64,000 bases of DNA from Butyrivibrio sp. AE3004. Lineage in GTDB: Bacteria > Bacillota > Clostridia > Lachnospirales > Lachnospiraceae. Below are positions 37,870-46,797 of this stretch, in pieces (the first letter of the stretch is position 1; each line of letters starts with the position of its first letter). Location: assembly GCF_000703165.1 (NCBI RefSeq), contig NZ_JNLQ01000002.1:2728001-2792000 (forward strand), read 5' to 3'. The notes below the pieces were generated by a model. The model was not told the origin of the DNA, made no database searches, and worked only from the letters and a program-made list of their open reading frames with translations. A program made the translations under genes and the position numbers.

Positions 37870-38907
37870 TTATGCTGCTTCTTTTAGTTTCTTTTCAAAT
37901 CTTGTATATCGAGTCGGATATACAAGAAAATCAAGCGGTTTTATCTTATCCATTACAATCATTGCTACAACTGGTCCAATAAAGCTCACCATCACTCCAA
38001 GTAAAATATGAATTATGCTATTATGAACTCCCATTTTGATCAAGACAGACCTTAATGGAGCTGCAAATAATGTGTGCATCAAAAAAATAGGCATTGTATA
38101 TTTTGCAAAAAATCCCCAATATTTACTTTGAGTTCCTTCCTTAAATGCATTCTGCATAATGCCAATTATCCCAAAACAAGCCATAATTCCAAGAGGAAAT
38201 TTTATTCCCTTAATAGATATCATTTCTATCTGTATCATTACACTCAGAATTGCAAATGAAGCTATCAAAACAACACTAGTTATAAGGCGTACGCTTGAAA
38301 TAATCCTCCTTGCTATAGCCATCCCCAGAACAAACCATACCCATTCTGATAATAATTTATCTACCGCATAGATATCCAAATAAAAGCCCATCAAACTAAC
38401 AACTTTGCATATAACGCTCATACTCAACAACAAATATATATGTTTGTTTTCTTTTGCTGTACAAGTTATTACAAAGATAAAAAACAAGATGTACAAATAC
38501 CAATATGGAGATGCCGGATGTCTAAACAACGTATCCACCACCCCCCCAATTTGAGTATTGACAGCTGATGAATTAGCCTTTTTTAGTCCCCATGTCAAAA
38601 TTGAAAATACAAAATATGGGACACCTAGTGCTACAAACTTTTTCAGAATGTTATTTTTCCACTCTTGAAGATTACTCACACATGAATACTTTTGATACAA
38701 ATATCCACTACAGATAAAAAACAAAGGAACATGAAAATAATAGATTGTTGTATTAAACCATTCATACAAAAAATTATCTTCTATGATATTTGCTTTTACC
38801 ATGGATTGAAAAAAATGTCCCAGCACAACAAAAACGCAAGCCACAACCTTGACATTATCAACCCATATATCTCTTTTCATCTCATAGTTCATATTCTCAT
38901 CCTTCAT
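37870..38907 (-). CDS. Membrane acyltransferase, acyltransferase-3 family
   Basis: 345 aa with about ten membrane segments. The family opening is present: WVDNVKVVACVFVVLGHFFQ with the catalytic His, and the second motif IYYFHVPLFFICSGYLYQKY. It probably O-acetylates or otherwise acylates the polysaccharide during export. The ATG overlaps the stop of the upstream glycosyltransferase by 11 bases, so the two are coupled. AT-rich. Confidence 0.87.
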   Translation of the reverse strand: MKDENMNYEMKRDIWVDNVKVVACVFVVLGHFFQSMVKANIIEDNFLYEWFNTTIYYFHVPLFFICSGYLYQKYSCVSNLQEWKNNILKKFVALGVPYFVFSILTWGLKKANSSAVNTQIGGVVDTLFRHPASPYWYLYILFFIFVITCTAKENKHIYLLLSMSVICKVVSLMGFYLDIYAVDKLLSEWVWFVLGMAIARRIISSVRLITSVVLIASFAILSVMIQIEMISIKGIKFPLGIMACFGIIGIMQNAFKEGTQSKYWGFFAKYTMPIFLMHTLFAAPLRSVLIKMGVHNSIIHILLGVMVSFIGPVVAMIVMDKIKPLDFLVYPTRYTRFEKKLKEAA

Positions 38908-40099
38908 AAATAGCCATCAGTTTATCCATGTACTCATCAATCGTATCAAAGCTCAGTTCCTTGCACTCATCATGCATTACTTTCGCCTTGTTATCATCCT
39001 GCCATATCTCATGGACAGCATCGCAAAGTGCATCCACATCACCGCTGTTATATAAAAGACCTGTTTTTCCCTCTTTTATAAGTTCAGGAATTCCGCCGAT
39101 GTTTGCACCTATTACAGGTGTTCCGTAAAGCTGTGATTCCATTACTGAGAATGGGCAATTTTCATACCACTCTGAAGGGTATACTGAAGCTTTCGCTTTT
39201 CTTATAAGGCTTGAGAGTTCATCTCCACTCTTAAATCCCACATTCTGTATGTTTTCAACGTTTTCAAGCTCGTTTTCAAGAGGTCCTTTTCCGGCAAATA
39301 TGAAATTCACCTCAGGCATTCTCCTGGCAGCTTCGATCAGGGTTCTAATTCCCTTTTCCTCAGAGTATCTTCCAAAGTAAAGGATGTAGTCCTCTTTTTC
39401 TGCCTCAACCCACGGAATAGCTTCTATGAAGTTGTGGATTGCTATTGTCTTCTTCGCAAAAAGCGGATTACTGTCAAGCTTGCTTTTCATGAACTTACTG
39501 CAGCAAATGAATGAATCTATGTATTTATATGTACCTCTCTTTTTCCAATAACTGGCTTCGAGTGTACCTATAAAGCTCTTAGCTGTACTTCCATGGATAC
39601 ATTTACCCTTAGTACAGTTCATAAAGCTACCCCCAAGGCATTTTTCACAATTCTCATGTGTGCCCGGATTGTTGCACATATGGTTAGGACAAACGAGCTG
39701 ATAATCATGTGCTGTAAATACTATCTTGCACTTATGCCCGGTCTCTTTTCTCCACTTAACTATTTCGAGGATTATTGATGGAGTGAGCTGATAGTTGAAA
39801 TTGTTGAGATGTACCACATCAGGCTTGAAGTCATCGAGTACACGCCTGATTTTCACTCTTGCATCCTTGGAATATATAGTTTTTAATGGATAAGTCATTT
39901 TCTCAAGCTTACTCGCATTGTGGAAGTCCATGTCAGAGGTATAAGCATTCACATTGTTGCCTACACATCTGCCCTCATGCTCCATACCGAAGTACTGCAC
40001 CTCATGACCATTAGCCACAAGAGCTTCGCCCAATTTAAAAATGTACGTCTCCGATCCCCCATTGGGATAGAGAAACTTATTAACCATTAATACTTTCAT
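38897..40099 (-). CDS. Glycosyltransferase, GT4 family; first gene of the polysaccharide operon
   Basis: 400 aa. N-terminus MKVLMVNKFLYPNGGSETYI is the GT-B glycine-rich loop; the donor site has YFGRYSEEKGIRTLIEAA and SVMESQLYGTPVIGANIGG. A Cys-rich insert (~140-165, CPNHMCNNPGTHENCEKC and CTKGKC) is typical of one GT4 branch and may bind zinc. It is the promoter-proximal gene of the minus-strand cluster, with chromosome-like base composition. Overlaps the acyltransferase gene. Confidence 0.88.
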   Translation of the reverse strand: MKVLMVNKFLYPNGGSETYIFKLGEALVANGHEVQYFGMEHEGRCVGNNVNAYTSDMDFHNASKLEKMTYPLKTIYSKDARVKIRRVLDDFKPDVVHLNNFNYQLTPSIILEIVKWRKETGHKCKIVFTAHDYQLVCPNHMCNNPGTHENCEKCLGGSFMNCTKGKCIHGSTAKSFIGTLEASYWKKRGTYKYIDSFICCSKFMKSKLDSNPLFAKKTIAIHNFIEAIPWVEAEKEDYILYFGRYSEEKGIRTLIEAARRMPEVNFIFAGKGPLENELENVENIQNVGFKSGDELSSLIRKAKASVYPSEWYENCPFSVMESQLYGTPVIGANIGGIPELIKEGKTGLLYNSGDVDALCDAVHEIWQDDNKAKVMHDECKELSFDTIDEYMDKLMAIYEG

Positions 40100-40439
40100 A
40101 CGAAATCCCCATAAACACGCACTTTTTACAAGTCTAAATTAAATTGCATCAACAATGTCGCACTTTTGTTAAATCTTAAATTACATTTTTATCCGAGTTA
40201 AAAGTTTATAATAATTTTATAATTTCGGCAATTGTCACATCATGAAAAATAAATTTCACAATCAGATGTTATTTAAGACATATTTCACAAATGGATTTTG
40301 TGCCTCGGACACGAGGCTCGATATTCCGCAATTTGCGGACATGTGTATTGATATTTAGATAAATCTTAACTTTTTAATTTATTAATAAACAATTAACATA
40401 AAATACCTTCCCCCTTAGAGGGAAGGTAATAGCAAATAT
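40100..40439 (-). other. Leader region of the polysaccharide operon with tandem hairpins
   Basis: AT-rich and without ORFs. Two small perfect hairpins lie side by side: GCCTCG-GACA-CGAGGC at 40302-40317 and CCGCAATTTGCGG at 40326-40338. A third, TACCTTCCC with GGAAGGTA (40404-40428), is followed on the minus strand by TTTTATG and may terminate the decayed upstream gene. No sure promoter was identified, but one must lie here for the operon. Confidence 0.45.
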
Positions 40440-40800
40440 ATATTGCATATTTTTCTTTTTTTATTGTTTGAATTAGTTCTTCATAAATAACTTGGTTATC
40501 CAAATCATCTTCAGATTAATCTATGATAATAACATCACTATCATGTTGTGTTAGCATAAAAAGAATCAAAGCTGATGCTCTCTGCCCTAAAGAATGCCTA
40601 CTGAGCGATTTACCATGATATGATACCTTTTCTGTCAGCTCTTTATCATGAATTCTTTGTCTGTCCAATTCTCTCATATATTTTCTTGTGACCTTAGATT
40701 TTTAACATACTGATTTAACAATGTCATTTAATCTGGCAATATCTGAATCAAGTATTCCATCTACTATAACTTTGGTACAATATACCTACAATTTTTTATA
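40440..40800 (-). pseudogene. Decayed ATPase fragment, C-terminal segment resembling TrlF-type ATPases
   Basis: On the minus strand the frame from 40677 reads ...SLSRHSLGQRASALILFML, then HDSDVIIID, a TAA at 40516-40518, and SEDDLDNQVIYEELIQTIKK. The expected family text is IIIDQPEDDLDN, so CAA (Gln) has become TAA (with P changed to S). SLGQRAS is the ABC-type signature and the D-D pair is Walker B/D-loop, as in AAA-like ATPases of the TrlF group linked to defence. Upstream, another frame reads KVIVDGILDSDIARLNDIVK before a stop, implying a frameshift or an unrelated fragment. No start, no Walker A. Confidence 0.6.
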
Positions 40801-41716
40801 TACTATTCCTATGCATAATATCACTAATTATTTCATAGGTTTCTTCCCGGATTCCGGATTTTTCCGCAAACTGTTGCCATTTTCCAATAGCGTCAGTAAC
40901 CTTATCTATTATTGCATTAATTCTCGTTTTCTTAATTCCCATATTGATGCCGGAAGTAATGATATCTTCTCTAGTTATATTTTCTGTCTTTTGATTGATT
41001 CTCATCTGATGAGCTTTTAGCCATTTATTTTCCGGTGAATAGGCAAAGGTCAGATCATATGCCGGTGCCAGTCGCCATGTACCCTTTCTATCCATGAGAA
41101 AAGAGATATTTTTCACATGATCATCCTGATTAACAGCTATAACGTTGAAAACCATTCTTCTGAAAAGTTTCTCTATTTCATTGACGCCAAGGCGCATCTC
41201 ATCCATATACATTGCTGCCTGCTCATAGCTGCAAAGCCCTGGGATATTATAGTCTATATGACCTATTGCTGAGAGTGTCTGCATATGAACCTTTTTACCA
41301 TCTACTCTGTCGAATCTCTTGGTCATAAAATGATTTCTTCCGTTTTCAGGCAGGATTCTACATTCGCTCATTTCTATACCTGCGTCTATTGCCATTTGAT
41401 AATGGGTATATTCTACGCTGTCTTCAAGATTATGATCGCCATTTTTACCAACCCCATCAAATTTAATTAGCCAATAATCAAATCCATCTCCTGCCTCAAT
41501 CTGACCGGATCTGATTTCATTTGACTGTTCATTCCAGGCAATTATAGCCTTAGCTCTGGCACCTCCCGCTGAAGTTCCAAGCTGTAAAAGTTGAGAGTAT
41601 GTAAGCTCTTTCCATTCATCAATCACTATGTTTTTTCTCTTGTTTAATACTTCCGACGCAAATTTTACCATCTCATCTACATCAACAACGTCCCCCCTGT
41701 TGTTCGTCGGCCCCAT
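40796..41716 (-). pseudogene. HipA-like kinase, 5'-truncated, without HipB partner
   Basis: 306 aa against ~410-440 for full HipA. Kept: TSAGGARAKAIIAW (ATP loop), YWLIKFDGV, HFMTKRFDR, the catalytic loop NQDDHVKNISFLMD and LAPAYDLTF with the metal-binding Asp. Missing: the first ~100 residues, which hold the N-terminal subdomain. The ATG at 41716 is preceded in frame by TGA and has no ribosome binding site. No small HTH antitoxin gene lies next to it; the neighbour upstream is L-serine dehydratase. Catalytic residues are intact, so activity would not be ruled out if it were translated. Confidence 0.7.
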
Positions 41717-41774
41717 AGCAGGTCATCTACTTGACTCACTATGGCTTTGATAAATTTGTAGTTATTGAAATTTT

Positions 41775-42665
41775 TCACTCATCCGTACCAAATTGCAGCT
41801 TTTCCTTAAGTTTCCTTCCGGTAGGTGTTGTTGCAAGGCCGCCTCCCGCAGTTTCTTTAAGTGTAACAGACATCGCATCCCCGACTTCCTTCATGGCATC
41901 GATGCATTCATCAACAGGGATATTTGCCTTTATTCCGGCAAGTGCCATATCAGCACTGGAGAAAGCTATCATAAGTCCCGACACGTTTCTTTTTATGCAT
42001 GGTATCTCAACAAGTCCTGCAACAGGATCGCATACAAGTCCCATCTGGTTGGAGATTGCCATGGCACAGGCATCTGCGCACTGGGAAGGTGTTCCGCCCA
42101 TAAGCTCTGTGAGCGCAGCTGCTGCCATAGCCGCCGCACTTCCGCACTCAGCCTGGCATCCGCCCTCGGCTCCTGCGATACTTGCCCTGTTTGCTATGAC
42201 CATTCCCACAGCACCTGCTGTAAACATGGACATGATAATGTCCTTCTCATCAAAGCCTCTGTCTTCATACAAAGACACAAGGCACCCAGGAAGTATCCCG
42301 CAGCTTCCTGCAGTCGGAGCCGCAACAATCCTTCCCATGGAAGCATTGCAGCCCGCAACAGAGAGCGCTCTTGCTATTGCCTTTGATAAAAAGCTTCCGC
42401 ACAGGCCTCCGTCATTATTTTCCACATACTCGTTCATACGGTAACCTTCTCCGCCTGTGAGTCCTGAGGTTGAGCGCTGGTCTTTTTTCATGCCTTCCGT
42501 TACAGAGCTTTTCATAACTTCAAAGCTTATCTCCATCTTTTCATAAAGAGTCTGCTCTGTCATTTCCATGCTCTTTGCCTGATCCTCCAGCGCAAGCTCG
42601 CTTATCTTGATGTTCCTTTTTTCAGCTTCTTTTACAAGTTCATCTATGGTTTCGTATTTGATCAT
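41775..42665 (-). CDS. sdaAA: L-serine dehydratase, iron-sulfur type, alpha subunit
   Basis: 296 aa. Conserved SSVTEGMKKDQRSTSGLTGG near the N-terminus and cysteines in GSCGILPGCL, GLVCDPVAGL and VEIPCIKRN that hold the [4Fe-4S] cluster. With the beta subunit, encoded 8 bases upstream, it deaminates L-serine to pyruvate and ammonia without pyridoxal phosphate. It is the last intact gene of a minus-strand run beginning at MoxR. Confidence 0.95.
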   Translation of the reverse strand: MIKYETIDELVKEAEKRNIKISELALEDQAKSMEMTEQTLYEKMEISFEVMKSSVTEGMKKDQRSTSGLTGGEGYRMNEYVENNDGGLCGSFLSKAIARALSVAGCNASMGRIVAAPTAGSCGILPGCLVSLYEDRGFDEKDIIMSMFTAGAVGMVIANRASIAGAEGGCQAECGSAAAMAAAALTELMGGTPSQCADACAMAISNQMGLVCDPVAGLVEIPCIKRNVSGLMIAFSSADMALAGIKANIPVDECIDAMKEVGDAMSVTLKETAGGGLATTPTGRKLKEKLQFGTDE

Positions 42666-42673
42666 ATTTTCCC

Positions 42674-43342
42674 TCAGACTCTCTTAATCAGTATGGCATT
42701 AAGAACATGCTCTATCTGTCTTATCTCACTTACAAGTGTCTCCGGAGGCTTATTGTCTATCTCTATGGTCATTATCGCTTCTCCGCCCTTTTCCTGTCTG
42801 GATAAGTGAAAGTTTGATATATTAAGGTCCTCATGTTCCCAGTGCATCATATTTGTCACGCTGGCGATTACCCCGGGCTTATCCTCATGCATTACGAGTA
42901 TGGTATTGTTTTCTCCGTTGAAATTAACCTCCATCCCGTTTATCTGATTTACCAGTATATTTCCGCCTCCGATGCTTGCTCCCTGCATCACACCTTCCGT
43001 TCCGTCATCAAGAAAATAGTGGATTTTGGCAGTGTTTGGATGAGCACCCTTTATGTTTTCCTTTAAAAATATGTACTCTATCCCTCGCTCCTTTGCTATT
43101 TCCAGGGCATCCCTTATTTCGGGTGAGTAACTTTTATAGCCCATGATTCCGGCAAGAAGAGCCTTGTCTGTTCCGTGCCCTTTGTAAGTCTGGGCAAAAG
43201 AACCGGATAAAGTGATCTCAACTTTATTCAGTTTCCTCTCATCTATAAGCTTGTTTACTACTCTTCCAAGTCTCACCGCACCTGCAGTATGGGAACTTGA
43301 TGGGCCGATCATGATAGGCCCTATGATATCAAAAACGTTCAT
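42674..43342 (-). CDS. sdaAB: L-serine dehydratase, iron-sulfur type, beta subunit
   Basis: 222 aa. The N-terminus FDIIGPIMIGPSSSHTAGAV is the substrate-side signature; the C-terminal third is an ACT domain (PGVIASVTNMMHWEHEDLNI) of the kind that binds serine as regulator. It starts 9 bases after the transglutaminase gene ends, so it may be in the same transcript although the functions differ. Confidence 0.94.
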   Translation of the reverse strand: MNVFDIIGPIMIGPSSSHTAGAVRLGRVVNKLIDERKLNKVEITLSGSFAQTYKGHGTDKALLAGIMGYKSYSPEIRDALEIAKERGIEYIFLKENIKGAHPNTAKIHYFLDDGTEGVMQGASIGGGNILVNQINGMEVNFNGENNTILVMHEDKPGVIASVTNMMHWEHEDLNISNFHLSRQEKGGEAIMTIEIDNKPPETLVSEIRQIEHVLNAILIKRV

Positions 43343-43351
43343 TTAAACTCC

Positions 43352-45670
43352 TTACATTTTCTTCCATGGTCTCATATTTTTTATATACCTTGCAATCAGA
43401 TGTTTCCTTAAATATTCGGCATCTCTTACTTCTATGCCGGTTGCGTCTCTTCCTGCAAATCTCTGTCTGTAATAAACCTTAAAAATGTGACCTGATAATT
43501 CCCTCAAATTCTTTATATCAAGTCTGTCTCCTTCAACCATCTCACCCTCAGGTAAATATTGTAGGTAATCTTCAAGGACATTTGCCATCTCGCCTGGCCC
43601 CAAAAATTCCCTGTTCATAAGCCACAAAATATCTTTCATATTCTTTTCAAGTTTTCCTGAGAGTGGAGCCGCTCTGTATCTGAGCTTTCTTATTAATATA
43701 ACTGCAATCACCATAAGTACCACGTAAAGTATGAGACCAAGCAAGATTGTCCCCATGGTTTTTGCAATTACTCTCACATCAATAAAATGTATTTCACCCT
43801 CACCTGCACCGGCTGCCTCGTCATCAATAGCTTCCTCAGCCTCCTCGGGAATTTCGGGGATGTAGAATTCATCTTCTTTTTTCTCTACAGCCTCTTCACT
43901 ATCTTCTATTGTACTCTCAGCCTCAGGCATTGTTATGTTCCATCCGGTATCGATTGATGTCCTTCTGACTGCTGTCGGTTCAAAAGGAACCCATCCTATT
44001 CCTTCAAGGTAGGCTTCAACCCACACGTGTGCCCTGTCACCGGTTATTGCAAAGGTTCCGGTCCTTGTATTCGGAAAAGCATAGCAGTAACCCTCAACAC
44101 ATCTTGCGGGGATTCCACTTATTCTAAGAAGCTGCACCATGGCGTTTGCAAAGTGTACGCAGTAGCCTTTTCCTGTTTCAAAAAGGAATGCATCCACATA
44201 ATTATCGTAGCTGTTATCAACATTTGTTGAATACTTGTACTGTCTAAGATATGCCTCAACAGCTCTGCAGGCTTCATAATCACTTTCCGCATTCCCGGTT
44301 ATTTTTTCTGCAAGCTCTCTCATCCTTGGAGTTACCATATCTCCAATTTTCAGATATTCCGAGTTATCTCTTTTTTCAGAAATCCATTTATTGTAATCCC
44401 TTTCGCTAATGCTTCTGCTTAGCTGGTAGTCATACAAAATGCTGCAGTAGTCTTCCATTTCGGAGTATGTAGGCCACTTGATATTCACAGGTTTTTCCAT
44501 TATTTTCTCAAGATACCTGCTGCCGTAGTCCACATTTAAATATGCCGTATTATATATATCGTCCTTTTTATGGGTTCTCTTAAATGTAGTCCCGGTATCG
44601 TCCAATTCATCCTGTTTTCCGTAGTCTATCCGCAGGGTATTTTCCGGCCTTATCACATCCCTGGTCCGTAAGTATCCGAGTTCTATGGATAAATTTTCAA
44701 TTTTCCCGTAGCACTTTGCTTCCTCTCTTGTAACATCATGTGAGTATAGTGCATATAAAAAATCCAGAATTTTCCTACCCTTTATATCCTCTGCTATATC
44801 TTCGGGGTTATCAGTCATTATCTTACCGGTAAGGTAGAGACTGTCCATAGTCCCCTTTGTGGAAACGTAAATCTCCTCTCTGTCATTACCCGTAATGCTC
44901 CCGGGGGCCGCTCCAAGTCCGCTGTAGCCGCTCTGGTAAACAGAGCCCTCCCCAAGTCCCGACAGATAATATCCCGTATTTTCCGCAAGGGTCTCAAAGC
45001 CATCCTGAATTCTGTATCCTATTCTTGATACAAAGCTCCAATCTATCGGATTATCGCTGACAGGGATGAAGTAAACAGGTATTTCCAGAAGAATAAAGAA
45101 CACAAGCCACCTGTATCTGATAAATATGCTGCTATTTCCCTGTGTGATCAGACTAAATCTCCACAGCATAACAAGCGTAAGTACCAGTGCCATTGCGATA
45201 GCAAGCTTAAAGACCTGATATCCGTATACGCTTTGCCATACAATAAACGCATCCTCTGCAATTATCAAAGCTGCAATGAGGATCTTGATCCTTGAAAGTG
45301 CATGCAGTACAAGGTAAGCTACCAGTGCTGCTGCCACAATAGTTCCTATCGCTCCGAGCATTGACTTTCCGGTCTCTTCATAGTAAGCCGCATCCATCAT
45401 CGGCAGCTCATGGAAAAACATGAAAAGCAATCCGGTTATTACTATCTGGGCACCTATGATGAACCCGTCCCCTACGCTAAGTCTTCCGAGAAGAAGCATT
45501 ACCTCAAAAAGACAATAACTGCCAAGCAGAATCCCACCAAATGCAGGATTCCACAAAAGAACTGCTGTGGCAAAAAGCAGTATCCTAGTTATTGCCGTTT
45601 CTGATTTCCAGAAAATGTTCTGTTCCGTATTCACTTTCTCTGACTGTGATAATGATACTGTCCTGCTCAT
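43352..45670 (-). CDS. Transglutaminase-like membrane protein (TgpA/DUF3488 type)
   Basis: About 772 aa. Six or more membrane segments occupy ~30-215, an external domain follows with the transglutaminase core GKGYCVHFANAMVQLLRISG, then FAITGDRAHVWVEAYLEGIG and WVPFEPT giving a full Cys-His-Asp triad. A last membrane segment (TILLGLILYVVLMVIAVIL) precedes a ~100-residue tail. Start is uncertain: ATG 45670 (weak site) or GTG 45634; both overlap the DUF58 gene. MoxR, DUF58 and this protein form a well-known trio whose substrate is unclear, possibly surface protein or wall modification. Confidence 0.87.
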   Translation of the reverse strand: MSRTVSLSQSEKVNTEQNIFWKSETAITRILLFATAVLLWNPAFGGILLGSYCLFEVMLLLGRLSVGDGFIIGAQIVITGLLFMFFHELPMMDAAYYEETGKSMLGAIGTIVAAALVAYLVLHALSRIKILIAALIIAEDAFIVWQSVYGYQVFKLAIAMALVLTLVMLWRFSLITQGNSSIFIRYRWLVFFILLEIPVYFIPVSDNPIDWSFVSRIGYRIQDGFETLAENTGYYLSGLGEGSVYQSGYSGLGAAPGSITGNDREEIYVSTKGTMDSLYLTGKIMTDNPEDIAEDIKGRKILDFLYALYSHDVTREEAKCYGKIENLSIELGYLRTRDVIRPENTLRIDYGKQDELDDTGTTFKRTHKKDDIYNTAYLNVDYGSRYLEKIMEKPVNIKWPTYSEMEDYCSILYDYQLSRSISERDYNKWISEKRDNSEYLKIGDMVTPRMRELAEKITGNAESDYEACRAVEAYLRQYKYSTNVDNSYDNYVDAFLFETGKGYCVHFANAMVQLLRISGIPARCVEGYCYAFPNTRTGTFAITGDRAHVWVEAYLEGIGWVPFEPTAVRRTSIDTGWNITMPEAESTIEDSEEAVEKKEDEFYIPEIPEEAEEAIDDEAAGAGEGEIHFIDVRVIAKTMGTILLGLILYVVLMVIAVILIRKLRYRAAPLSGKLEKNMKDILWLMNREFLGPGEMANVLEDYLQYLPEGEMVEGDRLDIKNLRELSGHIFKVYYRQRFAGRDATGIEVRDAEYLRKHLIARYIKNMRPWKKM

Positions 45671-46652
45671 TTTCCGCCATGCTCTCGCTTTCTTTTGCAA
45701 GCTTTTCCATATCACTTTCCCTGTTATAAAAAGGGCCCTTTGCTATATCTTCATAGAATTCCGAAAAGCTGCCAAGTGATGCAACCTGTATGTTTTTCAG
45801 TTCACCTCTTGGGTACAGAATCTGTATGCTCTCGCCTTTTTGTGCGTAGTAGTAAGCTGCAGAAACTGCAAATTCCAAAAAGTAATCTCTTCTTTTTATA
45901 AATTCAGGGTCGCTGTTTCCGGAAGCTTTGTTCTCCGCTATGAGCACCAGTGCTATTTTCCGAAGTTCCAGTGTATCCGGCGTTCTGCTTATCAGTTCTC
46001 CCGCAGCTGCGCTGGCTTTCCAGTGAATGCTTTTTATAGGATCCCCCTCTCTGTATGGCCTGAATTCATTGCCGGGGATTGGCTCTTTTAACACAAGACT
46101 TCTTATCCTGCTGCTGTTTTTTAGATTTTCAAAATCAAGAACCTTGTTCGCCATATCCGTGATCATCGGCATAACTGTCACTCTGTAAGGAGCAGGAACC
46201 TGAAAAACAGCGCCAAAAATTCCGAAGGGGTCCTGAAAACATGCGCTTATCAGTCCTACATTGTAGGTTCCCGCATACTTGCAGCACACGTTTCCATTAA
46301 TGACAACTCTCTCATTTGGCGTGAGGTTAACGACCTTTTCTGCTTTTAAAAGCGTTGTTGCAAGAACTTCCTCTGTTAATAGTCCCGCATCATTTATTCT
46401 GAAAAAACCTGCATCCTCAATAGTAAGGGAATACGGTTGTTCCTCATTTTTCATAACACGCCTTGAAGGGAGTTCCTGATATACCTGGAAAAAATGATTG
46501 CTTACAAGAATGTAAACAGCCGAGATGGGCAGATAGAAAAGCATACTGAAAAGGCACATATACGGAAGCGCACCTCCCATATATGATGCCCATACTATAG
46601 CTGCTATTAAGATTAAAAGAAAAACAATCAACCTTTTATAATTGATTTTCAT
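45585..46652 (-). CDS. DUF58 domain protein, membrane-anchored
   Basis: 355 aa. Two N-terminal membrane segments (~8-55), then a beta-rich region, then the DUF58 core with EFRPYREGDPIKSIHWKASA, the family signature, followed by a vWA-like fold. It is the middle member of the MoxR/DUF58/transglutaminase set. Its 3' end overlaps the transglutaminase gene, so translation is probably coupled. Confidence 0.9.
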   Translation of the reverse strand: MKINYKRLIVFLLILIAAIVWASYMGGALPYMCLFSMLFYLPISAVYILVSNHFFQVYQELPSRRVMKNEEQPYSLTIEDAGFFRINDAGLLTEEVLATTLLKAEKVVNLTPNERVVINGNVCCKYAGTYNVGLISACFQDPFGIFGAVFQVPAPYRVTVMPMITDMANKVLDFENLKNSSRIRSLVLKEPIPGNEFRPYREGDPIKSIHWKASAAAGELISRTPDTLELRKIALVLIAENKASGNSDPEFIKRRDYFLEFAVSAAYYYAQKGESIQILYPRGELKNIQVASLGSFSEFYEDIAKGPFYNRESDMEKLAKESESMAENEQDSIIITVRESEYGTEHFLEIRNGNN

Positions 46653-46797
46653 TACAGCACCGTAAAGATATGTTCTTTAAAAGTTATATTCTTCAATATA
46701 TAGTTCACTGCTTAACATTAAATATATTGCTAAATATCGCTTATTATATTTCAATTATTTACTATGATGCAGGATGATAATTCAATGTCTGAATTTA

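Noticed and set aside
41793..42386. 197-codon plus-strand ORF
   Set aside because: Exact antisense shadow of sdaAA with Cys/His/Ser-rich nonsense composition.
43352..45715. Transglutaminase protein starting at 45715
   Set aside because: Would overlap the DUF58 gene by 131 bases and has no ribosome binding site; later starts at 45670 or 45634 are more plausible.
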